A stretch of DNA of 64,000 bases, taken from the NCBI RefSeq assembly GCF_014202215.1, contig NZ_JACHGB010000001.1:592847-656846 (forward strand). The letters are read 5' to 3'. Position 1 is the first letter of the stretch, and each line of letters opens with the position of its first letter. The notes beneath the pieces were generated by a model. It was not told the DNA's origin. It searched no databases and saw only the letters and a program-made list of their open reading frames with translations. This DNA is from Quisquiliibacterium transsilvanicum. GTDB lineage: Bacteria > Pseudomonadota > Gammaproteobacteria > Burkholderiales > Burkholderiaceae_E. Shown here piece by piece: positions 8,896 through 16,500 of this stretch. Position numbers and translations under genes: made by a program.

Positions 8896-10257
8896 TCAGC
8901 CCCAGGCAGCTTCGATCGCCTGGTCGACGCGATCGAGCGCCACGGTTTCCACCCCTTCCACCGGACGCTTGGGCGCGTTCGCCCTGGGGATCAGCAGCTT
9001 CGAGAAGCCCAGCTTCCCCGCCTCGCGCAGCCGCTCCTGGCCGCGCGGCGCCGGTCGGATCTCGCCGGCCAGGCCGACCTCTCCGAACACCGCCAGCCCG
9101 CGCGGCAGCGGCCGGCTCTTGAGCGACGAGACGATGGCGAGCAGCACCGCGAGGTCGGCCGCCGGCTCGCCGATCCGCACACCGCCCACGGCGTTGATGA
9201 AGACGTCGTGGTCGTAGAGGGCGACGCCCGCGTGGCGGTGCAGCACCGCCAGCAGCATTGCCAGCCGGTTCTGCTCCAGCCCCACTGAAAGCCTGCGCGG
9301 GTTCGGCACGTGGGCCGTGTCGACCAGCGCCTGCACCTCGACCAGCAGGGGCCGGCTGCCCTCCTGGGTGACCAGCACGCAGGCGCCCGGCACCTCCTGC
9401 GCATGCTGCGAAAGGAACAGCGCCGACGGATTGGAGACGCCGCGCAGCCCGCGGTCGGTCATTGCGAACACGCCCAGCTCGTTGACCGCGCCGAACCTGT
9501 TCTTGAAGGCCCGCACCAGCCGGAACGAGGAATGCGTGTCGCCCTCGAAGTAGAGCACCGTGTCGACCATGTGCTCCAGCACCCTCGGGCCGGCCAGCGT
9601 GCCTTCCTTGGTCACGTGGCCGATCATCACCACCGACACGCCGGTCTGCTTGGACAGGCGGGTGAGCTGCGCGGCGCACTCGCGCACCTGGGCCACCGAG
9701 CCCGGCGCGGACTGCAGCTGCTCCGAGTACAGGGTCTGGATCGAATCGACCACGACCACCGCCGGGCGCCGCGCCTCGATCGATGCGCAGATGCGCTCCA
9801 GCGAGATTTCGGCGAGCAGCGGCAGGCGCGCCACCTCCAGACCCAGCCGGCGGGCCCGCAGCGCCACCTGGGCTGCCGACTCCTCGCCGCTCACGTAGAG
9901 CACGTCATGGCTGGCGCTCAGGTGAGCGAGCGACTGCAGCAGCAGCGTCGACTTGCCGATCCCCGGATCGCCGCCGATCAGCACCACCGAGCCCTCGACC
10001 AGCCCGCCGCCCAAGGCGCGGTCGAACTCGTCGACGCCGGTCGACATCCGGTCCAGTTCCTCGGCCGCCACCTCGCCGAGCATCTGCACGTCCTGGGTGG
10101 GCGCCAGCGCGGCGTAGCGGTTGCGGGCCGGCGCGCGGTCCGGCTCGACGCCCTCGACCAGGGTGTTCCAGGCATGACAGGCCGGGCACTGGCCCAGCCA
10201 CTTGGGGCTGATGCCGCCGCATTCGCTGCAGACGTAGCGGGAGCGAAGCTTCGCCAT
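8896..10257 (-). CDS. radA: DNA repair protein RadA/Sms
   Basis: RadA is an ATP-dependent helicase that promotes branch migration in homologous recombination. The 453-residue protein has an N-terminal zinc finger (C10, C13, C24, C27), a RecA-like core with Walker A GDPGIGKST near 96-104, the RadA-specific KNRFG motif near residue 252, and a C-terminal Lon-protease-like domain. The ATG at 10257 shares one base with the alr stop (TGATG), so the two genes are translationally coupled. A longer in-frame reading runs upstream through alr but is not a gene. Confidence 0.97.
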   Translation of the reverse strand: MAKLRSRYVCSECGGISPKWLGQCPACHAWNTLVEGVEPDRAPARNRYAALAPTQDVQMLGEVAAEELDRMSTGVDEFDRALGGGLVEGSVVLIGGDPGIGKSTLLLQSLAHLSASHDVLYVSGEESAAQVALRARRLGLEVARLPLLAEISLERICASIEARRPAVVVVDSIQTLYSEQLQSAPGSVAQVRECAAQLTRLSKQTGVSVVMIGHVTKEGTLAGPRVLEHMVDTVLYFEGDTHSSFRLVRAFKNRFGAVNELGVFAMTDRGLRGVSNPSALFLSQHAQEVPGACVLVTQEGSRPLLVEVQALVDTAHVPNPRRLSVGLEQNRLAMLLAVLHRHAGVALYDHDVFINAVGGVRIGEPAADLAVLLAIVSSLKSRPLPRGLAVFGEVGLAGEIRPAPRGQERLREAGKLGFSKLLIPRANAPKRPVEGVETVALDRVDQAIEAAWG

Positions 10258-11327
10258 CAGGCCGCCGCCTCGACGCGCACCCGCGCAGCCAGCGCGCACA
10301 TCAGCTCGTAGCCGATCGTTCCAGAGGCCTCTGCGACCTCGTCGATCGGCACCGTCGCGCCCCAGAGCTCCACCTCGGCGCCAATGTCGGCCCCGGGCAC
10401 TGGCGTCAGGTCCACGGTAAGCATGTCCATCGCCACCCGGCCGACCAGCCTGGTGCGTACCCCGGCCACCGCCACCGGCGTGCCGTTGGGAGCGTGCCTT
10501 GGATAGCCATCGGCATAGCCGCAGGCGACCACGCCGATGCGCATCGGCCCGGGCGCGGTGAAAGTGGAGCCGTAGCCCACCGTGTCGCCGGCCTGCAGCC
10601 GCTGGACGCCGATCAGCCGCGAGGCGAGCGTCATCGCTGGACGCAGGCCCAGCGACGCCGCGCTGCGCCCGGCGAAGGGACTGGCGCCATAAAGGATGAC
10701 GCCGGGCCGAACCCAGTCGCAGCGCGCGGCCGGGATGTCGATCAGCGCCGCGGAGTTGGCCAGCGAGCGCTCGCCCGCCAGGCCCCGCGACGCAGCGAGA
10801 AAGCATTGCAGCGCGCGCTCGGCGCCGCCGCGGACGTCGGCATCGGCGAAGTGCGCCATCGTCGCGACGGTGGGAACCGAGGCAAGCGCGCTCAGCCGCG
10901 CATGGGCCAGGCGGAACTCCGCTGGCGGAAAACCGAGGCGGTTCATTCCGCTGTTGAGCTTCAGGTGCACCGGAATCCTGCCCGCGCCGCGCCAGGCCTC
11001 CAGCCAGCGCAGCTGCGCTTCGGAGTGCACCGCAAGCGCCAGGCCAAGGGCCGCTGCCGCATCGAGGTCGGCTGGCTCGAAGGCCCCCTCGAGCATCAGG
11101 ACCGGTCCGCGCCAGCCGGCGTCGCGCAGGCGCTGCGCGTGCTCGAACTCGATCAGCGCCAGACCGTCCGCGGCTGAAAACCCCCGCAGGGCGCTCTCGA
11201 TGCCGTGGCCGTACGCGTTTGCCTTGACCACCGCCCAGACGCGGGCGCCTGCGGCCCAGCTGCGCGCCCGGGCAAGGTTATGCTGCATTGCAGCAGAAGA
11301 AATCGTGGCCTGGGTGGGTCGCGTCAT
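10257..11327 (-). CDS. alr: Alanine racemase
   Basis: Alr makes D-alanine for peptidoglycan. The 356-residue product has the PLP-binding lysine in VVKANAYGHG (K35) and the opposing catalytic tyrosine in VGYGSTF near residue 252, with the fold-type III barrel between them. The ATG at 11327 starts the usual N-terminus (RPTQATISSAAMQHNL); in-frame upstream codons to 11438 lie in the divergent promoter region. It is followed by radA with a one-base overlap, a common pairing in betaproteobacteria. Confidence 0.96.
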   Translation of the reverse strand: MTRPTQATISSAAMQHNLARARSWAAGARVWAVVKANAYGHGIESALRGFSAADGLALIEFEHAQRLRDAGWRGPVLMLEGAFEPADLDAAAALGLALAVHSEAQLRWLEAWRGAGRIPVHLKLNSGMNRLGFPPAEFRLAHARLSALASVPTVATMAHFADADVRGGAERALQCFLAASRGLAGERSLANSAALIDIPAARCDWVRPGVILYGASPFAGRSAASLGLRPAMTLASRLIGVQRLQAGDTVGYGSTFTAPGPMRIGVVACGYADGYPRHAPNGTPVAVAGVRTRLVGRVAMDMLTVDLTPVPGADIGAEVELWGATVPIDEVAEASGTIGYELMCALAARVRVEAAA

Positions 11328-11522
11328 GCCTGAGATCCGGATCGACGCAGAACTATACCCGGTCGGGACGCCACGCCCGCGGGTGCGGTTACGCGCATCG
11401 GAGCTCCAGCGCCGCGCGCCGGTGCGCCTCGGGAACACCCGCAGCCCGCGCCCGGATTCGCGTCGCTGCCTTCATGGTATAAACCGTGCGCCCCGGCATG
11501 CGTCGGGTCCGGCTGGGGACAG

Positions 11523-12785
11523 ATGAAACGCGGCTTCTACACGATCATGGCGGCGCAGTTCTTTTCGTCGCTCGCCGACAACGCGCTGCTCATCGCCGCG
11601 ATCGCGCTGCTCATCGAACTGGCGGCGCCGGAGTGGATGAAACCGCTCCTGAAGCTGTTCTTCACGATCTCCTACGTGCTCCTCGCGCCCTTCGTCGGCG
11701 CCTTCTCGGACGCGATGCCCAAAGGCAGGGTGATGTTCATCACCAACTCGATCAAGGTCGTCGGCTGCCTGCTGATGTTCTTCACGATCCACCCGCTGCT
11801 GGCCTATGCCGTGGTTGGCTTCGGCGCCGCCGCGTACTCACCGGCCAAGTACGGGATTCTCACCGAGCTGCTGCCGCCCGAGAAACTGGTGGCGGCGAAC
11901 GGCTGGATCGAGGGGACCACGGTCGGGTCGATCATCCTCGGCACCGTCCTCGGCGGGGCGCTGATCAGCCCGACGGTCTCGGGCGCCCTCCTCGCCCTCG
12001 ACCTGCCGCTGGTCGACACCGGGATCGACACTCCGGCCGAGGCCGCCATCCTGGTCATCTCGGTGTTCTACGTGGTGGCAGCGCTCTTCAACCTGCGCAT
12101 CCCTGACACCGGGGCCCGCTACCCGGACCAGACTCGCAACCCGCTCGGGCTGCTGGTGGACTTCGCGCGCTGCTTCAAGGTGCTCTGGCGCGACCGCCTC
12201 GGGCAGATCTCGCTGGCGGTGACCACGCTGTTCTGGGGGGCGGGCGCCACGCTGCAGTTCATCGTCCTCGAATGGGCGAAGACCGCGCTCGGGATGCCCT
12301 TGAACAAGGCCGCGATCCTGCAGGGCGTGGTCGCGCTCGGCATCGCCCTGGGCGCGGTGGGCGCGGCCCGGCTGATCCCGCTCAAGGGTTCGCTGAGGGT
12401 GCTGCCGGTGGGCGTGGGGATGGGCCTGCTGGTGCCGCTGATGACCCTGGTGTCCACCGAGACCGCCGCCTGGCCGCTGCTGATCCTGATCGGCGCGCTG
12501 GCAGGGTTCTTCGTCGTGCCGATGAACGCGCTGCTGCAGCATCGCGGGCACGTGCTGATGAGCGCCGGCCACTCGATCGCGGTGCAGAACTTCAACGAGA
12601 ACCTGATGATCCTGGCGATGCTCGGGCTCTACGCGCTGCTGATCCGGCTCGAGCTGCACATCAACTGGATCGTGCTGCTTTTCGGGCTGTTCGTCGCCGG
12701 GGCGATGCTGCTGGTGATCGGCCGCCACAACGCCAACCAGCGCGAGTTCGACTCGATCGCGCTGATCGGCAAGCCGCGCCACTGA
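11523..12785 (+). CDS. lplT: Lysophospholipid transporter LplT (MFS)
   Basis: LplT flips lysophospholipids across the inner membrane so they can be re-acylated. The 420-residue protein has about 12 membrane segments and begins KRGFYTIMAAQFFSSLADNALL, the characteristic LplT start. A Shine-Dalgarno-like GGGGACAG precedes the ATG. TATAAA at 11478-11483 could be its -10 box, with no clear -35. It diverges from alr across 195 bases. Confidence 0.93.
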   Translation: MKRGFYTIMAAQFFSSLADNALLIAAIALLIELAAPEWMKPLLKLFFTISYVLLAPFVGAFSDAMPKGRVMFITNSIKVVGCLLMFFTIHPLLAYAVVGFGAAAYSPAKYGILTELLPPEKLVAANGWIEGTTVGSIILGTVLGGALISPTVSGALLALDLPLVDTGIDTPAEAAILVISVFYVVAALFNLRIPDTGARYPDQTRNPLGLLVDFARCFKVLWRDRLGQISLAVTTLFWGAGATLQFIVLEWAKTALGMPLNKAAILQGVVALGIALGAVGAARLIPLKGSLRVLPVGVGMGLLVPLMTLVSTETAAWPLLILIGALAGFFVVPMNALLQHRGHVLMSAGHSIAVQNFNENLMILAMLGLYALLIRLELHINWIVLLFGLFVAGAMLLVIGRHNANQREFDSIALIGKPRH

Positions 12786-12834
12786 CTGCCGCCGGCGCTG
12801 ACCGGCGCCCTGCGACGACCAGCAGCGGCTGGCG

Positions 12835-13770
12835 TCAGCCTTCGGCGGCGAAGACCGAGCGGGCCAGGCAGAGGTCCGCCCAGGCCAGCGCCTTGTCCTC
12901 CGGCTTTCGCAGCAGGTAGGACGGGTGCCAGGTGACCACCGCGGGGATTTCCCGCGCCCCGGCGCGCAGCGCATGGACCCGGCCGCGCAGGCTGCCGACC
13001 GCGGCATCGGTGTCCAGCAGGACATGCGCGGCGACCCGACCCAGCAGCAGGATCAGGTCGGGCTGGACCAGTTCGATCTGCCGGCGCAGGTAGGGCAGAC
13101 AGCTCGCCGCTTCCTCGGGCGACGGATTGCGGTTGCCCGGCGGCCGGCACTTGACCACGTTGGCGATGAACACGTTGCGCGCGCGATTCAGCCCGACCGA
13201 CGCCAGCATCACATCCAGCAGGCGGCCGGCCTGGCCCACGAAGGGTTCGCCGCTGGCGTCCTCCTCGGCCCCGGGCGCCTCGCCCACCACCAGCCAGCGG
13301 GCATCCTGCGGCCCCGCACCGAACACCGTCCGGGTGCGCGTCTCGCACAGCCCGCAGGCCCGGCACTGCTCGACGGCAGCCTGCAGCCCGGTCCAGTCGA
13401 GCGCAGCGACTTCCGCCGCGCCGGCGGACGGCGACAGCGCGGCGCCAGCCGGCCGGCCGGCGCCAGGAGAAGGCTGGCGCGCCGGATCGAGATGGGCAGC
13501 CGATTCAGCCGATCGCCGCGCCGCCACGGGCTCCATTGAAGCCTGGGGCGCGGCGGATCTCGGAATCGCCGGCGCGGGCAGCGCGCCGGCGCCCGCAGCG
13601 TCCGGCCGCGGATCGATCGCGCTGTGCGCGCCGCCCTCCACGCCCTCCACGCCCTCCACGCCCTCCACGCCCGCCACGCCCGCCGCGCCCGCTGCGCCCG
13701 GCGCCGCCCTTGGCAGCCAGAGCGGCCCCAGATCCAGCGCCTTCCAGGCGCGCAGCCGTGCCTCATCCAC
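12835..13770 (-). CDS. Uracil-DNA glycosylase, iron-sulfur family 4/5 type
   Basis: This enzyme removes uracil from DNA. The C-terminal 200 residues carry the family markers: CRACGLCETR (two cluster cysteines), GEAPGAEEDASGEPFVG (catalytic loop), further cysteines in KCRPPGNRNP and SCLPYL, and TWHPSYLLR (minor-groove loop). The four cysteines should bind a [4Fe-4S] cluster. The first 110 or so residues are low complexity with a GVE repeat. No ATG fits: the GTG at 13770 is chosen because it overlaps the rimI stop (GTGGATGA) and begins DEARLRAWKALDLGPLW, a typical start for this family. Family 4 with an N-terminal extension is most likely. Confidence 0.9.
   Translation of the reverse strand: MDEARLRAWKALDLGPLWLPRAAPGAAGAAGVAGVEGVEGVEGVEGGAHSAIDPRPDAAGAGALPAPAIPRSAAPQASMEPVAARRSAESAAHLDPARQPSPGAGRPAGAALSPSAGAAEVAALDWTGLQAAVEQCRACGLCETRTRTVFGAGPQDARWLVVGEAPGAEEDASGEPFVGQAGRLLDVMLASVGLNRARNVFIANVVKCRPPGNRNPSPEEAASCLPYLRRQIELVQPDLILLLGRVAAHVLLDTDAAVGSLRGRVHALRAGAREIPAVVTWHPSYLLRKPEDKALAWADLCLARSVFAAEG
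13633..13704. repeat. 9-base in-frame tandem repeat within the glycosylase gene
   Basis: Four perfect copies of GCCCTCCAC at 13633-13668 are followed by four degraded copies to 13704. On the coding strand they encode repeated Gly-Val-Glu, then Gly-Val-Ala and Gly-Ala-Ala steps. Copy number changes would keep the reading frame. Confidence 0.9.
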
Positions 13771-14254
13771 GGCCGAGCTCCCGGCGCAGCACCAGCGCGT
13801 CCTCGCGCGCGCCGTCGGCCGCGGGGTAGTAGCCGCGGCGCAGCCCGACCTGGGCGAAACCGCGCGCCGCGTAGAGCGCGCGCGCAGCGGCGTTGGACGG
13901 CCTGACTTCCAGCAGGATCGAGCGCGCCCCGCGCGCACGGGCATCGCCGCACAGCCAGTCGAGCATGGCCCGGCCGTGGCGGCGGCCCTGGAAAGCGGCG
14001 TCCACGCTGATGTTCAACAGGTGGATCTCGTCGGGCAGCCACATCACGATCGCGTAGCCGACGATGCCGGCAGGCGCTCCTGCGGCCGATTCGAACACCC
14101 AGGCGTCATGGCCGGCCTTCAGAGAGTCACTGAAATTGCCCCGGGTCCAGGGAAAGGGATAGACCGCGGTCTCGATCTCCATGACCCGCTCCAGGTCGAC
14201 GACCGTCATCGCGCGCGCGCGCAGCGCGGCAGCGCTTGCCTGCAGCGCGCTCAC
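13763..14254 (-). CDS. rimI: Ribosomal protein S18 alanine N-acetyltransferase RimI
   Basis: RimI is a GNAT enzyme that acetylates the N-terminal alanine of ribosomal protein S18. The 163-residue product has MTVVDLERVMEIE near the start, the acetyl-CoA loop QGRRHGRAM near 90-98, and the typical LEVRPSNAAARALYAARGF block at 115-133. Its ATG overlaps the tsaB stop by ATGA and its stop overlaps the glycosylase start by 8 bases, so tsaB-rimI-glycosylase are one operon. Confidence 0.93.
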   Translation of the reverse strand: MSALQASAAALRARAMTVVDLERVMEIETAVYPFPWTRGNFSDSLKAGHDAWVFESAAGAPAGIVGYAIVMWLPDEIHLLNISVDAAFQGRRHGRAMLDWLCGDARARGARSILLEVRPSNAAARALYAARGFAQVGLRRGYYPAADGAREDALVLRRELGRG

Positions 14255-15066
14255 CGGGAATCGCGCGCCTGCCTCAGGCGCTGCTGTTCGGCGACGTCCA
14301 GCGCCACCTTGTCGCGAACGTAGAGCGGCGCGGCCTCGCTGGCCGGCACCGCCCGGCCCTGGGCAAAGCGAAGCGCGGCGACCTCGGCGACCGCGTCCGC
14401 GCGCGGCCAGGCATCGTCGATCACCCGCAAGCCGCGGCCGCGCAGGGCTTCACCGAGCTCGGGATGACGACTGGCGGTATCGCCGATCGCAACCGCACCC
14501 CCGGGGTCCGCGCGTTCGCCGCCGCGCTCCAGGCAGTCGAGCAGGTGGCCGAGCGCTGCCGCCGGCGGCAGCACCCGGACCGGATCCAGGGGCCGGGGAT
14601 CGCCGTCCACCATGCGGTACGCGCTGCAGTACACCTCGTTCATCCGGGCATCGATCGCAGCAAGCGCCAGGGACGCACCGGACTGCTGGGCAAGCGCCTC
14701 GAGCGAGGACACCGGAACCAGCGGCAGGTCGAGAGCGAAGCCCAGCCCCTGCGCAATTCCGCAGCCGATGCGCAGGCCGGTGAAGGTGCCGGGTCCGGAG
14801 TCGAAGCCGATCGCATCGAGGTCTGCGAAACCGAGCCCGGCCTCGCTGAGCAGGCGGCGCGCCATCACGAGCACGAGCCGGGAATGATCCTGGCCGGCGT
14901 GCTCGCCGAGGAACGCGCGGCGCACGCCACCCGGCGCCCGCTGGCGAAGCGCGACCGAACACCATGCGGTGGAAGTCGAGAGCGCGAGCAGGCAGCGCGG
15001 CTCGGCGCCGGGGGCGTGCTCGGGCGGCGCGCCGGCGCGCGGATCTTGGAAGGGCTGGTCGGACAC
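14251..15066 (-). CDS. tsaB: tRNA threonylcarbamoyladenosine biosynthesis protein TsaB
   Basis: TsaB is the non-catalytic partner of TsaD in making the t6A base of ANN-reading tRNAs. The 271-residue protein has the ASKHA fold start (LLALSTSTAWCSVAL), the HSRLVLVMARRLL segment, and the diagnostic GFDSGPGTFTGLRIG near 88-102. The start is GTG at 15066, preceded not by a Shine-Dalgarno site but by a -10-like TAGAAT 6 bases upstream. It is the first gene of the tsaB-rimI-glycosylase operon. Confidence 0.94.
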   Translation of the reverse strand: MSDQPFQDPRAGAPPEHAPGAEPRCLLALSTSTAWCSVALRQRAPGGVRRAFLGEHAGQDHSRLVLVMARRLLSEAGLGFADLDAIGFDSGPGTFTGLRIGCGIAQGLGFALDLPLVPVSSLEALAQQSGASLALAAIDARMNEVYCSAYRMVDGDPRPLDPVRVLPPAAALGHLLDCLERGGERADPGGAVAIGDTASRHPELGEALRGRGLRVIDDAWPRADAVAEVAALRFAQGRAVPASEAAPLYVRDKVALDVAEQQRLRQARDSR

Positions 15067-15072
15067 CCCGGC

Positions 15073-15078
15073 ATTCTA
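15073..15078 (-). promoter_or_regulatory. -10-like box immediately before tsaB
   Basis: TAGAAT on the minus strand ends 6 bases before the GTG start, with no Shine-Dalgarno sequence between. A leaderless transcript is suggested. The -35 region (CTTATC at 17 bases) is weak. Confidence 0.45.
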
Positions 15079-15124
15079 GTCCAGCGGGCCCGGCGGATAA
15101 GCCGTCCGCCGAGGGCTTGCCGGG

Positions 15125-15157
15125 CAGCCGAAGGGCAGCCACAGGGCAGCCACAGGG
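15125..15157. repeat. 11-base tandem repeat between tsaB and the next gene
   Basis: CAGCC(G/A)(A/C)AGGG occurs three times in a row, two copies identical, with a degraded fourth copy to 15168. It lies upstream of the tsaB promoter in the 167-base gap. No gene is seen here. Confidence 0.8.
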
Positions 15158-15233
15158 CAGACGTAGTGCGGCCGCGTGGCAGCCGCGGGGTAGTTGCCGG
15201 TCGCGCCACCGTTCGCGGAGCACGCCCGCCGGA

Positions 15234-15632
15234 TCAGTCGCGCCGCTCGCGCCGATGCTCCCTGAGCATCCGCCGGAGCTGCTCACGGTCCTCCGGCGCC
15301 ATCCGGCGACGCTCCTCGCGGTCGACCTGATCCGGCCCGCGCCGGTAGTCGTCGCGCGCGAAGCGGTCGGGCGCGCGCCGATAGTCATCGCGCTCGACGC
15401 GGTCCGGCCCGCGCCGGTAAGCGTCGCGTTCGAATGAACGCCCCGAACGTTCGCGATCCTCGCGGGCCTGCCGCCGCAACTCATGCCGCAACTCCTCGCG
15501 CTCGGCGCGATCCAGCCGCGGTCCTGCCTGGACCGGCGCCGGCGCCGCGGCGAACGCGGCCACAGCAACGAGACCGCAGGCCAGCGCCCGCGCCACGGCT
15601 GACTTGGAGAGGAGTCTGTAGCGGATGCCCAT
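15234..15632 (-). CDS. Hypothetical exported protein with 12-residue charged repeats
   Basis: The family is not recognised. The ATG at 15632 gives about 132 residues: a basic start, a hydrophobic signal (LACGLVAVAAFAAA) and a likely cleavage site after PAPVQA. The mature part is very rich in Arg, Glu and Asp. It contains three copies of a 12-residue unit of the type (R/E)RDDYRRGPD(R/Q), then an Arg/Glu helix-like tail. It is expected in the periplasm. A short Arg-rich exported protein beside a two-component pair could be a regulated envelope factor, but that is only inference. An alternative ATG lies at 15641 and a TTG at 15650. Confidence 0.65.
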   Translation of the reverse strand: MGIRYRLLSKSAVARALACGLVAVAAFAAAPAPVQAGPRLDRAEREELRHELRRQAREDRERSGRSFERDAYRRGPDRVERDDYRRAPDRFARDDYRRGPDQVDREERRRMAPEDREQLRRMLREHRRERRD

Positions 15633-15639
15633 GCCCTGC

Positions 15640-15645
15640 ATTCTA
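15640..15645 (-). promoter_or_regulatory. -10-like box immediately before the repeat protein gene
   Basis: TAGAAT on the minus strand ends 7 bases before the ATG at 15632. The spacing argues for that start over the in-frame codons inside or upstream of the box. A leaderless mRNA is implied if the box is used. Confidence 0.4.
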
Positions 15646-15742
15646 GGCAAGCCCCGGTCCCGGGTCGTGCCCGCGCGGGTAAATCCTGTAACAAAAGGTG
15701 ACCCCGGCCACGCCGGCCGCGCGGCGCTCGCCCGCGCCTCGG

Positions 15743-15748
15743 TATCAT
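15743..15748 (+). promoter_or_regulatory. -10-like box immediately before the response regulator gene
   Basis: TATCAT ends 6 bases before the ATG at 15755. There is no Shine-Dalgarno sequence. About 50 bases upstream the AT-rich stretch TGTAACAAAAGG stands out, but no -35 is clear. Confidence 0.4.
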
Positions 15749-15754
15749 CGCTGC

Positions 15755-16474
15755 ATGTCCACGTCCGGCAAACACCTCCTGGTCGTCGACGACGACCCCA
15801 AGCTGCGCGAGCTGCTGCGCCGATATCTCGCCGAGAACCAGTTCGAGGTCAGCCTCGCGCAGGACGGTCCCGCAATGAACCGGCTGCTGCAGCGCCAGCC
15901 GGTCGACCTGATCGTCCTCGATCTGATGCTGCCCGGCGAGGACGGGCTGTCGATCGTCCGGCGCCTGCGCGGCGGCGGCGACACCACCCCGGTGATCATG
16001 CTGACCGCCAAGGGCGACGACGTCGACCGCATCGTCGGGCTGGAGATGGGCGCCGACGACTACATCGCCAAGCCCTTCAACCCGCGCGAGCTGCTCGCCC
16101 GGATCCACGCGGTGCTGCGCCGCCAGCCCGCCGCCGACCTGCCGGGCGCGCCCAGCGCGGACGCCGCCGAGGTCGAGTTCGGCGAGTTCAGGCTGAACCT
16201 TGCCCAGCGCACCCTGCATCGCAAGGACGAGCAGATGCCGCTGACCAGCGGCGAGTTCGCGGTGCTCAAGGTGTTCGCCCGGCACCCGAGGGTGCCGCTG
16301 TCGCGCGAGAAGCTGATGATGCTCGCGCGCGGCCGCGAGTACTCCGCGTTCGACCGCAGCCTCGACGTGCAGATCTCCCGGCTGCGCAAGCTGATCGAGG
16401 CCGATCCGCAGCATCCGCGCTACCTCCAGACGGTCTGGGGGGTGGGCTACGTGTTCATCCCGGACGAGCGCTGA
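15755..16474 (+). CDS. ompR: OmpR-type response regulator
   Basis: The 239-residue protein is a DNA-binding response regulator. The receiver domain (about 6-120) has the acidic pocket VVDDD, the phosphoryl-accepting aspartate in VLDLMLPGEDG (D56) and the conserved lysine in YIAKPFNP. The C-terminal winged-helix domain (about 140-235) ends in DVQISRLRKLIE and QTVWGVGYVFIP, as in OmpR. It is followed after 26 bases by the sensor kinase gene. OmpR is the best family name; the regulon here is unknown. Confidence 0.9.
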   Translation: MSTSGKHLLVVDDDPKLRELLRRYLAENQFEVSLAQDGPAMNRLLQRQPVDLIVLDLMLPGEDGLSIVRRLRGGGDTTPVIMLTAKGDDVDRIVGLEMGADDYIAKPFNPRELLARIHAVLRRQPAADLPGAPSADAAEVEFGEFRLNLAQRTLHRKDEQMPLTSGEFAVLKVFARHPRVPLSREKLMMLARGREYSAFDRSLDVQISRLRKLIEADPQHPRYLQTVWGVGYVFIPDER

Positions 16475-16500
16475 GGCAGCGTCCGCCAAAGCCCGCGCAG

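Noticed and set aside
15624-15646. Start codons TTG 15650 and ATG 15641 for the repeat protein
   Set aside because: They lie upstream of or within the -10-like TAGAAT box and lack a ribosome binding site; the ATG at 15632 fits better, though not proven.
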